This document shows, one piece after another, positions 1 to 5,975 of a stretch of 7,273 nucleotides of DNA (position 1 is the first letter of the stretch; every line of letters starts with the position of its first letter). The stretch lies in NCBI GenBank assembly GCA_025774865.1, contig JALGZO010000479.1:1-7273 (forward strand), written 5' to 3'. Origin of the DNA: a bacterium. Lineage in GTDB: Bacteria; ARS69. The position numbers were made by a program, and so were the translations under genes. The notes beneath the pieces are model-generated. The model was not told where the DNA came from. It ran no database searches and saw only the letters and a list, made by a program, of their open reading frames with translations.

Positions 1-694
1 CGGCAACATCCTGTCGGAGGGAATGGCCCACTTCTCCACCGTGCTCCTCTTCGGCGACGTGAAGGGCGAAGAGAAACGGATCGAGTTCTGCAAGCGCATC
101 GAGGAGAATTACGGCGACCGGCGGAGCGTGGACACGGAGAAGCCGCTCGTCCGGACGATGGGTGACAAGGCGTCGGACACGACCGTGATGTACGACAAGG
201 GCGGCTGGGTCTTCTGGATGCTGCACCGGCTGATGGGCGAGGAGGCGAGCTTCGCCGGCATCCGCGATTTCATCGAGCAGTACCAGGGCGGCCCCGACTT
301 CCCGGTGCTGCAGGACTACGTTCGGGTGATGCGCACTCACGCGCCGGATCCGGCGGCATTCGACGACTTCGTCGACCAGTGGTTCTTCGACGTGGTCGTA
401 CCCGAGTACGTGATTTCGGATGCGAAACGGGAGGAGACGGACAGCGGTTGGACCGTCACCGCGCGCGTCGAGAATCGGGGCACCGGGCGCATGCCGGTGG
501 AATGGTGCGCGTACCAAGGCGACCGATTCGGCGAGGACGCCGACTGGCGGGACGCTCGGATCACAGTGACCCTCGACGCCGGGGAGAGCCGGGAGATCAC
601 GGTCGGCTGCGATTTCGAGCCGGAGAAGATCGTCGTGGATCCGGACGCCGTGGTCCTGATGCTGGAACGCCAGAAGGCGGAGGCGGACCTGTAA
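1..694 (+). CDS. M1-family zinc aminopeptidase, C-terminal part (5' end outside window)
   Basis: The reading frame is open from base 2 to a TAA at 692-694, giving 230 residues. It opens with N-I-L-S-E-G-M-A-H-F, which matches the M1 (gluzincin) segment whose Glu (codon 17-19) is the third zinc ligand downstream of HEXXH; the HEXXH itself lies off the window. A second family hallmark follows at 191-193: the Tyr of M-Y-D-K-G-G-W-V-F-W-M-L, equivalent to the transition-state Tyr in Y-E-K-G of LTA4 hydrolase and aminopeptidase N. A helical stretch ends near D-Q-W-F-F-D-V-V-V-P-E-Y (about 377-407). After it comes a roughly 90-residue, probably beta-rich tail without the long HEAT-like domain of PepN. 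This tail resembles proteins that fuse an ABC-2 permease to an M1 peptidase, but the N-terminus is needed to tell. The internal ATG at 23 is not a start, because the zinc-ligand Glu lies before it. The family role is release of N-terminal residues from peptides; the substrate is unknown. Confidence 0.88.
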   Translation, partial: GNILSEGMAHFSTVLLFGDVKGEEKRIEFCKRIEENYGDRRSVDTEKPLVRTMGDKASDTTVMYDKGGWVFWMLHRLMGEEASFAGIRDFIEQYQGGPDFPVLQDYVRVMRTHAPDPAAFDDFVDQWFFDVVVPEYVISDAKREETDSGWTVTARVENRGTGRMPVEWCAYQGDRFGEDADWRDARITVTLDAGESREITVGCDFEPEKIVVDPDAVVLMLERQKAEADL

Positions 695-703
695 CTGGTG
701 CCC

Positions 704-740
704 GGGTCTCCTCCCACCTACTTTGTTCGCCGGGAGACCC
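704..740. terminator. Inverted repeat after the M1 peptidase gene, possible terminator
   Basis: GGGTCTCC (704-711) and GGAGACCC (733-740) are perfect 8-base complements around a 21-base loop, beginning 10 bases after the peptidase stop. No T-run follows, so a classical intrinsic terminator is not supported. It could be a Rho-assisted 3' end, an RNA-stabilising hairpin or a protein site. Confidence 0.3.
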
Positions 741-756
741 CGGACCGGGTGGTCGC

Positions 757-774
757 GCCCGAGCTCACTCGGGT
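757..774. terminator. Compact hairpin, 6-bp GC-rich stem with 4-base loop
   Basis: CCCGAG (758-763) and CTCGGG (768-773) pair perfectly around the loop CTCA, with an extra G-T wobble at 757/774. The short loop and GC-rich stem give a stable structure, but the bases that follow (TACATTGATC) are not a T-run. With the larger repeat at 704-740 it forms a tandem pair between the peptidase gene and the complex II operon, where a transcription boundary would be expected. Confidence 0.3.
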
Positions 775-810
775 ACATTGATCGGCTGCCTCGAGGCGCC
801 CACTCGTCTC

Positions 811-840
811 TTGCGAGATTGCTTGCCCCGCTCGTAGTAT
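811..840 (+). promoter_or_regulatory. Possible sigma70-type promoter for the sdhCAB operon
   Basis: TTGCGA (811-816) and TAGTAT (835-840) each match 4 of 6 bases of the -35 and -10 consensus and are separated by 18 bases. Transcription from here would leave a leader of roughly 65 bases before the sdhC ATG at 912. This is the best pair seen in the 217-base gap, but in GC-rich DNA such matches arise by chance. Confidence 0.3.
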
Positions 841-902
841 GGCGGGTTCAGGACGCGTGCCGCGTACCGGCCCGGCGGTCGAGGCGGCGCGGAGGCTCAG
901 AC

Positions 903-906
903 GGAG
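903..906 (+). promoter_or_regulatory. Ribosome binding site fixing the sdhC start
   Basis: GGAG at 903-906 lies 5 bases before ATG 912. The frame stays open upstream to a TTG at 723, but that extra stretch is Arg-rich and unlike the protein family. The GGAG-ATG pair therefore decides the start. Confidence 0.5.
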
Positions 907-911
907 TACCC

Positions 912-1748
912 ATGGCCACGCGGCAGCTCTCGACTCTCGGTGGGCATCCTGAAGGGTTCGCCGCGACGATGCGGGCCGATCGCTGGTGGGTCGCACCCGC
1001 GTCCACCGTTTTCGGACTGCTCGCATTCGCCGTCTACGTCACCTGGGCGGCCTTCCAGGGCGAGCACTACTACGCGTCTCCGTACCTGAGCCCCCTCTAT
1101 TCGCCCGTGATCTACCTGGATCCGTCGGCGGCCGGCGCCGCCCCCCTGTGGCACGTCTGGTTCAAGGGGCCGTGGCCGGCCTGGTGGCCCGACTGGCTGC
1201 CCCGCTCGCCGGCGTTCTTCATCCTCGTCTTTCCGGGCGTGTTCCGTTTCACCTGCTACTACTACCGCAAGGCCTACTACCGATCGTTCACGGCATCGCC
1301 GCCGGCTTGTGCCGTGAGTCCGGGAGCGACCGGCCGAGCGTACAGAGGAGAGACCGCCTGGCTCATCTTCCAGAACTTGCACCGTTACACGATGTACTTC
1401 GCGGTCGCCTTCATCTTCATCCTCACGTTCGACGCGCTCGCCGCTTTCTTCCACGACGGCCGGTTCGGGATCGGGGTGGGGACGGTGGTGCTGCTCCTGA
1501 ACGCGGTCTTGCTCGGCGCGTACACGTTCGGGTGCCACTCGCTCCGCCACCTGGTCGGAGGTCACGACGACTGTATGTCCTGCGGGAAGGCCACTTTGCG
1601 GCTCAAGCTCTGGCGCGGCTCCAGCGCGCTCAACGTGAATCACATGAAGTTCGCGTGGGCGAGCCTGATCTGGGTAGGGCTCACCGATCTCTACGTGCGT
1701 CTCGTCTCGATGGGCGTGATTCACGATCTCAACACCTGGGGTCATTGA
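912..1748 (+). CDS. sdhC: Succinate dehydrogenase/fumarate reductase membrane anchor (SdhC, five-helix Sdh1 type)
   Basis: This 278-residue integral membrane subunit anchors SdhAB and exchanges electrons with quinone. Five hydrophobic segments are visible at about 29-48, 100-118, 159-180, 185-207 and 244-265, so it resembles the single-anchor SdhC of mycobacterial Sdh1 (Rv0249c-like) rather than an SdhC/SdhD pair; no sdhD follows. Family-like blocks are F-T-C-Y-Y-Y-R-K-A-Y-Y-R-S-F (113-126), P-P-A-C-A-V (130-135), N-L-H-R-Y (155-159), G-C-H-S-L-R-H (207-213) and T-D-L-Y-V-R-L (258-264). Possible metal or haem ligands are C115, C133, H157, C208, H209, H213, H218, C221, C224 and H244. The mycobacterial Sdh1 anchor is reported to hold a membrane-embedded Rieske-type cluster; whether this one does is inference. 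A Trp-rich loop (80-95) lies between helices 1 and 2. It is first in the operon, with sdhA starting 13 bases after its stop. Confidence 0.9.
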   Translation: MATRQLSTLGGHPEGFAATMRADRWWVAPASTVFGLLAFAVYVTWAAFQGEHYYASPYLSPLYSPVIYLDPSAAGAAPLWHVWFKGPWPAWWPDWLPRSPAFFILVFPGVFRFTCYYYRKAYYRSFTASPPACAVSPGATGRAYRGETAWLIFQNLHRYTMYFAVAFIFILTFDALAAFFHDGRFGIGVGTVVLLLNAVLLGAYTFGCHSLRHLVGGHDDCMSCGKATLRLKLWRGSSALNVNHMKFAWASLIWVGLTDLYVRLVSMGVIHDLNTWGH

Positions 1749-1761
1749 CCGAGGCCGCGCG

Positions 1762-3609
1762 ATGAACGTCTCCGAGATTCAGACCATCGAGCACGACGTC
1801 GTCGTCATCGGGGCGGGCGGTGCGGGACTCCGGGCGGCGATCGAGTGCAGCGCGCAGGGCCTCGACACGGGGCTCCTCTCCAAGAGCCTCCTCGGCAAGG
1901 CGCACACCGTCATGGCCGAGGGCGGGATGGCGGCCGCGCTCGGCAACGTCGATTCGCGGGACAACTGGCAGATCCACTTCCGGGACACGATGCGCGGCGG
2001 CAAGTTTCTCAACGACTGGCGGCTCGCGGAGATTCATGCTCGAGAGGCGCCGGAGCGCGTGAACGAGCTCGAAGAGTGGGGAGCCGTCTTCGACCGGACG
2101 AAGGACGGACTCATCAGCCAGCGCAACTTCGGCGGGCACCGATACCCACGGCTCGCGCACGTGGGGGATCGCACCGGTCTCGAGCTCATACGGACGCTCC
2201 AGGACCACGGCGTGCACCAGGGGATCGCGATGCACATGGAGTGTGCGGCGCTCGCGCTCCTCAAGGACGGCGAGCGCATTGCCGGCGTCGCGGCGTACTG
2301 GCGTGAGACCGGCCGGTTCGTGATCTTCCGAACGAAGGCGGTCATCCTGGCCACGGGGGGCGCGGGCAAGGCCTGGCGCGTCACGAGCAACTCGTGGGAG
2401 TACACGGGCGACGGTCTCGCGATGGCGTACGACGCCGGGGCGGAGCTCATGGACCTCGAGTTCACACAGTTCCACCCGACCGGCATGGTGTGGCCGCTCT
2501 CGGTGCGCGGCATCCTCGTCACCGAGGGCGTCCGCGGCGACGGTGGTATCTTGAAGAACTCCGAGGGCGACCGCTTCATGTTCGACTACATCCCCGAGCG
2601 ATTCGCGGCGGAGACCGCCGACTCGGTCGAGGAGGCCACGAAGTGGCTCGACGCGGTGGAGGGTGCGCGTCGCCCGCCCGAGCTCCTGACGCGAGACGTG
2701 GTTGCCCGCGCGATCACGGCCGAGGTGAAGGCCGGTCGCGGCTCGCCGCACGGCGGCGTGTTCCTCGACATCGCTTCTCAGCGGCCGGCCGACTTCATCA
2801 AGCGGAAGCTTCCGTCCATGTATCACCAGTTCCAGGAGCTCGCCGAGGTCGACATCACCGCGGAGTCGATGGAAGTCGGGCCGACGCTCCATTACTTCAT
2901 GGGCGGCGTGCGCGTGGAGTCGGAGTCGCAGCAGAGCCGCGTGCCGGGGCTCTTCGCGTGCGGGGAGTGCGCCGCGGGGCTCCACGGCGCGAATCGTCTC
3001 GGTGGCAACTCGCTCTCCGACCTGATCGTGCTCGGCACCCGGGCCGGCCTCGGGGCGAAGGAGTACGTGGATCGTCTGTCGGCGATGCCGACGCCCGACG
3101 ACGCGCAGATCGAGAGCATCTACCGCGACGCCACGGATATCCTGAACCGCGATTCCGGAGCGAACCCCTATCTCCTGCACGAAAAACTGCAGGACGTGAT
3201 GGGCGACAGCGTCGGGATCGTGCGTCACGCCGACGATCTACAGCGCGGGATCGAGGAGCTCGGGAAACTCCAGCGAGAATCCGAGACACTCCACGCCGTG
3301 GGCACGAGCCAGTTCAACCCCGGCTGGAACCAGGCCATCGCGTTGCGGTCGCTCTTGACGGTGTCGGAGGCGGTCGCGCGATCGGCGCTGGCCCGGGAGG
3401 AGAGCCGCGGCGCGCACACGCGCCTCGACTTCGAAGGCGAGCGCGACGAAGGACTGTCGTACAACGTGGTCATTCGCCGGGCCACCGACGGCCGGATGGA
3501 GGTCGAGAAGCTGGCGCGGCCCGAACCGCCGGCGGAGCTCGCCGAGATCGCTCACGCCTCGATCGAGGACCTGGAAGCCGGTCGCGTCGGTACCCAGGCG
3601 GGCTCCTGA
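1762..3609 (+). CDS. sdhA: Succinate dehydrogenase/fumarate reductase flavoprotein subunit (SdhA)
   Basis: This 615-residue catalytic subunit (E. coli SdhA is 588) interconverts succinate and fumarate on the cytoplasmic face of complex II. The FAD-binding Rossmann motif G-A-G-G-A-G is at 17-22. H48 in A-H-T-V-M-A-E-G-G matches the His that covalently binds FAD. Active-site residues are in place: Q-F-H-P-T-G at 236-241 (H238), T-E-G at 254-256, the proton-shuttle Arg in R-D-V-V-A-R (R316), H377 in H-Y-F-M-G-G, and R412 in N-R-L-G-G-N-S-L. E53 sits where E. coli FrdA has Glu49 and SdhA has Gln50, so the flavin site is fumarate-reductase-like at that position; the direction of catalysis cannot be read from sequence alone. 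The capping domain and a C-terminal helical domain (about 450-550) are complete. The ATG at 1762 follows GAGG (1751-1754) by 7 bases. The TGA overlaps the sdhB ATG by one base, implying translational coupling. Confidence 0.97.
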   Translation: MNVSEIQTIEHDVVVIGAGGAGLRAAIECSAQGLDTGLLSKSLLGKAHTVMAEGGMAAALGNVDSRDNWQIHFRDTMRGGKFLNDWRLAEIHAREAPERVNELEEWGAVFDRTKDGLISQRNFGGHRYPRLAHVGDRTGLELIRTLQDHGVHQGIAMHMECAALALLKDGERIAGVAAYWRETGRFVIFRTKAVILATGGAGKAWRVTSNSWEYTGDGLAMAYDAGAELMDLEFTQFHPTGMVWPLSVRGILVTEGVRGDGGILKNSEGDRFMFDYIPERFAAETADSVEEATKWLDAVEGARRPPELLTRDVVARAITAEVKAGRGSPHGGVFLDIASQRPADFIKRKLPSMYHQFQELAEVDITAESMEVGPTLHYFMGGVRVESESQQSRVPGLFACGECAAGLHGANRLGGNSLSDLIVLGTRAGLGAKEYVDRLSAMPTPDDAQIESIYRDATDILNRDSGANPYLLHEKLQDVMGDSVGIVRHADDLQRGIEELGKLQRESETLHAVGTSQFNPGWNQAIALRSLLTVSEAVARSALAREESRGAHTRLDFEGERDEGLSYNVVIRRATDGRMEVEKLARPEPPAELAEIAHASIEDLEAGRVGTQAGS

Positions 3610-4382
3610 TGGCCGGGCGGCGCACTTTCCGGGTCTGGCGCGGCGACCCCCAGGGTGGCGAGTTCCGCACGTACGAGGTCGAGGTCGACGAGGGCATGGT
3701 GGTCCTCGACGTGATCTTCCGGATCCAGGCGGAACAGGCACCCGACCTCGCCGTACGCTGGAACTGCAAGGCCGGCAAGTGCGGTTCGTGCAGCATGGAA
3801 ATCAACGGGAGACCACGCCTCGGCTGCATGACCCGCATGAACGTCTTCGAGGCCCACGAGACCGTCACGGTGCAGCCTCTCAAGACGTTCCCGAATGTGA
3901 AGGACCTCGTCACCGACGTTTCGTGGAACTTCGATCAGAATCTGCGGATCCGGCCGCTCAAGCCGAGACCTCCCGGTCCCGACGGCCGGCATCGAATGTA
4001 TCAAGAAGACATCGATCGAGTGCAGGAGTTCCGCAAATGTATCGAGTGCTACCTCTGCCAGAACGTCTGTCACGTGCTCCGGGATCGGGACGGGCGCGAC
4101 CGGTTCATCGGCCCCCGCTTCATGATCCGCCTGGCGGGTCTCGAGATGAATCCCCTGGACGAAGACGATCGTATCCCCGGGATCGTCCGGGAGTTCGGCT
4201 CGGGCATGTGCAACATCACGAAGTGCTGTAGCGACGTCTGCCCCGAGCACATCAGCATCACCGACAACGGAATCATCCCGTTGAAGGAGCGCGTCGTCGA
4301 CCGCTACTACGATCCCATCGCGTGGCTGAAGCGGAAGCTCTTCGGCGACGGCAAGCGAGCCGAGCAGACCTCGGGGAGGTAA
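3609..4382 (+). CDS. sdhB: Succinate dehydrogenase/fumarate reductase iron-sulfur subunit (SdhB)
   Basis: This 257-residue electron-transfer subunit carries electrons from FAD to quinone. The N-terminal plant-type ferredoxin domain binds [2Fe-2S] through C53, C58, C61 and C73. The C-terminal domain carries C144, C147, C150 and C211, predicted [4Fe-4S] ligands, and C154, C201 and C207, predicted [3Fe-4S] ligands. The spacings 154-201-207-211 equal those of E. coli SdhB 159-206-212-216. An extra Cys (C206) precedes C207 in C-N-I-T-K-C-C-S-D-V-C-P-E-H-I; this block and the V-R-W-N-C-K-A-G-K-C-G-S-C-S block closely match the mycobacterial Sdh1 iron-sulfur subunit. The ATG at 3609 shares one base with the sdhA TGA and lacks a strong Shine-Dalgarno sequence, so reinitiation after sdhA is likely. 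The frame is open upstream to 2394, but that stretch is the +1 shadow of sdhA. The 3' end contains the ribosome binding site of the next gene. Confidence 0.96.
   Translation: MAGRRTFRVWRGDPQGGEFRTYEVEVDEGMVVLDVIFRIQAEQAPDLAVRWNCKAGKCGSCSMEINGRPRLGCMTRMNVFEAHETVTVQPLKTFPNVKDLVTDVSWNFDQNLRIRPLKPRPPGPDGRHRMYQEDIDRVQEFRKCIECYLCQNVCHVLRDRDGRDRFIGPRFMIRLAGLEMNPLDEDDRIPGIVREFGSGMCNITKCCSDVCPEHISITDNGIIPLKERVVDRYYDPIAWLKRKLFGDGKRAEQTSGR
4373..4379 (+). promoter_or_regulatory. Strong Shine-Dalgarno inside the 3' end of sdhB
   Basis: GGGGAGG at 4373-4379 lies 7 bases before ATG 4387 and overlaps the last sense codons of sdhB. It is among the strongest ribosome binding sites in the window and ties translation of the TPR gene to that of complex II. 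Confidence 0.7.
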
Positions 4383-4386
4383 CGAC

Positions 4387-4938
4387 ATGAGGAAGCGCAG
4401 CGCCGCCCGGACCCTCTGGGTTCCGGTCCTTCTCGTATTGCTGGCCGGGAGCCTCACGACCACTCTCGCGAGTTCGTCGGGTGGTGGTTCCCGCAGCGGC
4501 GGCAGCGAGCAATCGTCGGCCGACACCGGGGAGCGCGACGAGGCCGACTTGATGTACGCCCGTGGAATGGAGCTCGTGGCCGAGGGCAAGTACGAGGACG
4601 CTCTGGGCCGGTTCGAGAAGGCTCACAAGAAGCGGAAAAAGGATCCGGAGATCCTCAACATGCTCGCCTACACGCAGCGGAAGATCGGGAAGCTCGAGGA
4701 CGCGTTCGAGAACTACCAAAAGGCGCTGAAGCTCGAGCCGGAGTTCCCGCAGGCGCGCGAGTATCTCGGCGAGGCGCACATTCAGGCGGCGCTCCTGCAG
4801 GTCGAGATCCTGCGCGGATACGGGCCGGCCGGGAAGGAAGAGCTCGACGAGCTCGTCGCGGCCCTGCAGCGCGCGGCCGAGACGCTGAGCGCGGAGGCTT
4901 TCGCTGACCCCGCGGCGAAGACCGGCGGCGACTGGTAG
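4387..4938 (+). CDS. Exported TPR-repeat protein, coupled to the complex II operon
   Basis: This 183-residue protein has a signal-peptide-like N-terminus: basic M-R-K-R-S-A-A-R, a hydrophobic core at about 9-21 and a likely cleavage region near A28-S-S. It lacks a lipobox Cys, so a periplasmic or membrane-tethered location is inferred. A Ser/Gly-rich linker (29-46) leads into TPR units at about 53-86 and 87-119, with typical A-x-G-K-Y-E-D-A and A-x-K-L-E-P positions, and a degenerate third helix pair at 120-165. There are no Cys residues. The function is unknown; TPR modules bind other proteins. It begins only 4 bases after the sdhB stop, with its Shine-Dalgarno inside sdhB, so co-expression with complex II is very likely. 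A role in assembling or tethering the complex is speculation. The tail (166-183) is polar and Ala-rich. Confidence 0.85.
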   Translation: MRKRSAARTLWVPVLLVLLAGSLTTTLASSSGGGSRSGGSEQSSADTGERDEADLMYARGMELVAEGKYEDALGRFEKAHKKRKKDPEILNMLAYTQRKIGKLEDAFENYQKALKLEPEFPQAREYLGEAHIQAALLQVEILRGYGPAGKEELDELVAALQRAAETLSAEAFADPAAKTGGDW

Positions 4939-4941
4939 GAG

Positions 4942-4971
4942 AGATACCCGTTCACCGCACGGAGGGTATCT
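4942..4971. repeat. Inverted repeat between the TPR and lipoprotein genes
   Basis: AGATACCC (4942-4949) and GGGTATCT (4964-4971) are perfect 8-base complements around a 14-base loop, starting 3 bases after the TPR stop. No T-run follows, so an intrinsic terminator is doubtful. The right arm overlaps both a GGAGGG (4961-4966), 13 bases before the lipoprotein ATG, and the possible -10 TATCTT (4967-4972). It may be an operator or a structure affecting initiation. Confidence 0.4.
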
Positions 4972-4972
4972 T
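4967..4972 (+). promoter_or_regulatory. Possible -10 element giving a near-leaderless lipoprotein mRNA
   Basis: TATCTT matches TATAAT at 4 of 6 positions. The longer TATCTTCG fits 5 of 6 fixed bases of the Bacteroidota -7 box TAnnTTTG. It ends 7 bases before ATG 4980, so a start at the usual distance would fall on or next to the ATG. No convincing -35 or -33 element is seen. Confidence 0.25.
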
Positions 4973-4979
4973 CGGGGGC

Positions 4980-5975
4980 ATGAGACCGATTGATCTGCGC
5001 CACGGCATCCTCAGCCTGATGACGAGCCTCGCTCTCGCCGGATGCCTCCACGACGATGGCTCACCCACCCCGACCCTGGACAATGTCTGGCCGAACGAAG
5101 ACGGCGCTCAGTGGACGTACGATCTGACGGTGCGGCAGTGGGGCGAGAGCGTCTTCGGAACCGCGTACGACAGCGCCGACGAGGTTCCGGGGGCACCTTC
5201 ACTGAACGCGGTCGCCGCCTTGCTCGGAAACCACCCGATCGGCGAGCCGCTCGAGGCGGCCGAGGGAGAGTATCGGATCCGGTTCGAGGGGACGATCACG
5301 ACGCAGTCGGGAGCGACCGGACAGCACCTGGTGGAGGAGATCGAGGTCCCGCCGGTGCCGGTCCGCGACGCCGGAGCGGCTGATCCGCTCCTGACGCGGC
5401 TCTGGTTTGCGCGCCCCGATCTGAGAGCGAGGATGCTCTCGGAAGGTCTGCTGCGCGCGCCGCCGTCGGGCGACGAGTGGGCCGGTCCGTTCCCGATCTT
5501 CGTCAGCGGCTACGCGTGGGAAAAGACGCGCGACCGGATCGGCGGCTACGGCGACCTGGACCGGGAGCTCTCGTGGATGTACCTGGAATCCCGTCTCACG
5601 CCCGGCCACGAGTTCTCGCTACAGCTCGTTCCTTCGATCGCGAACAACGTCTTTCTGCACGCCCGTATCCTGCCGCGCCGTTCGGTGGAGACCACCGCCG
5701 GACGCTACCGGAACGTCGTCGAGTGTCTTTACGTCGTGGACTTCGGTGTCTCGGAGGCGACGAATGGTGTGGGGGAGCCGCTGGGGTATTACGGGGTGTT
5801 CAACTACGGCACCGTCGCCTACGCGCCTGAAGTGGGGCCGGTCGACAGCTATGAGCGACTCTTCCTCGATACCGGAGCGCCTTCATCCCCGGGGTGGGGC
5901 GATCTCGCGCTGGATCTGATCGAGCGTCGCCCCCCCGACAGGACTCCGTCTGCCATCCGAGCCACTTCCCGGTGA
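4980..5975 (+). CDS. Predicted lipoprotein of unknown function
   Basis: The 331-residue product begins with a lipoprotein signal peptide: R2 and R7 in the n-region, a hydrophobic core at 10-20 and the lipobox L19-A-G-C22. C22 would be the acylated residue. The residue after it is Leu, not Asp, which by the E. coli rule favours the outer membrane. I do not recognise the mature domain. It begins with N-V-W-P-N-E-D-G-A-Q-W-T-Y-D-L (35-49), a pattern seen at the start of many uncharacterised secreted proteins, and has a late block G-R-Y-R-N-V-V-E-C (241-249) followed by Y-A-P-E-V-G-P-V (281-288), suggesting beta-rich architecture. ATG 4980 is chosen because it supplies the charged n-region; the next Met (14) would leave too short a signal. 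The 3' 127 bases overlap tag on the opposite strand. It starts 41 bases after the TPR stop, so it could be read through from the SDH operon or from its own promoter. Confidence 0.8.
   Translation: MRPIDLRHGILSLMTSLALAGCLHDDGSPTPTLDNVWPNEDGAQWTYDLTVRQWGESVFGTAYDSADEVPGAPSLNAVAALLGNHPIGEPLEAAEGEYRIRFEGTITTQSGATGQHLVEEIEVPPVPVRDAGAADPLLTRLWFARPDLRARMLSEGLLRAPPSGDEWAGPFPIFVSGYAWEKTRDRIGGYGDLDRELSWMYLESRLTPGHEFSLQLVPSIANNVFLHARILPRRSVETTAGRYRNVVECLYVVDFGVSEATNGVGEPLGYYGVFNYGTVAYAPEVGPVDSYERLFLDTGAPSSPGWGDLALDLIERRPPDRTPSAIRATSR

Noticed and set aside
723-911. 63-codon N-terminal extension of SdhC from a TTG
   Set aside because: It is Arg-rich and low in family resemblance, contains the likely promoter and hairpin region, and has no ribosome binding site, whereas ATG 912 has GGAG at 5 bases.
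897-1745. 282-codon open frame antisense to sdhC
   Set aside because: Arg/Glu/Gly-rich shadow of a clear five-helix membrane protein.
1729-3228. 499-codon open frame antisense to sdhA
   Set aside because: Arg/His/Glu-rich composition without motifs, fully opposite a strongly conserved gene; explained by third-position GC bias.
2394-3608. 405-codon upstream extension of the SdhB frame
   Set aside because: It runs through sdhA in another frame with an Arg/Gly/Pro-rich composition typical of GC-rich shadow frames. SdhB homology starts exactly at ATG 3609.
3609-4382. SdhB C206, adjacent to C207, as an extra cluster ligand
   Set aside because: Spacing to E. coli SdhB assigns C207 as the ligand, and a C-C pair at this place is also typical of the Sdh1-type subunit, so it is not a special feature here.
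3552-4589. 345-codon open frame antisense to sdhB and the TPR gene
   Set aside because: Spans two genuine genes on the other strand, has no recognisable domain and no ribosome binding site.
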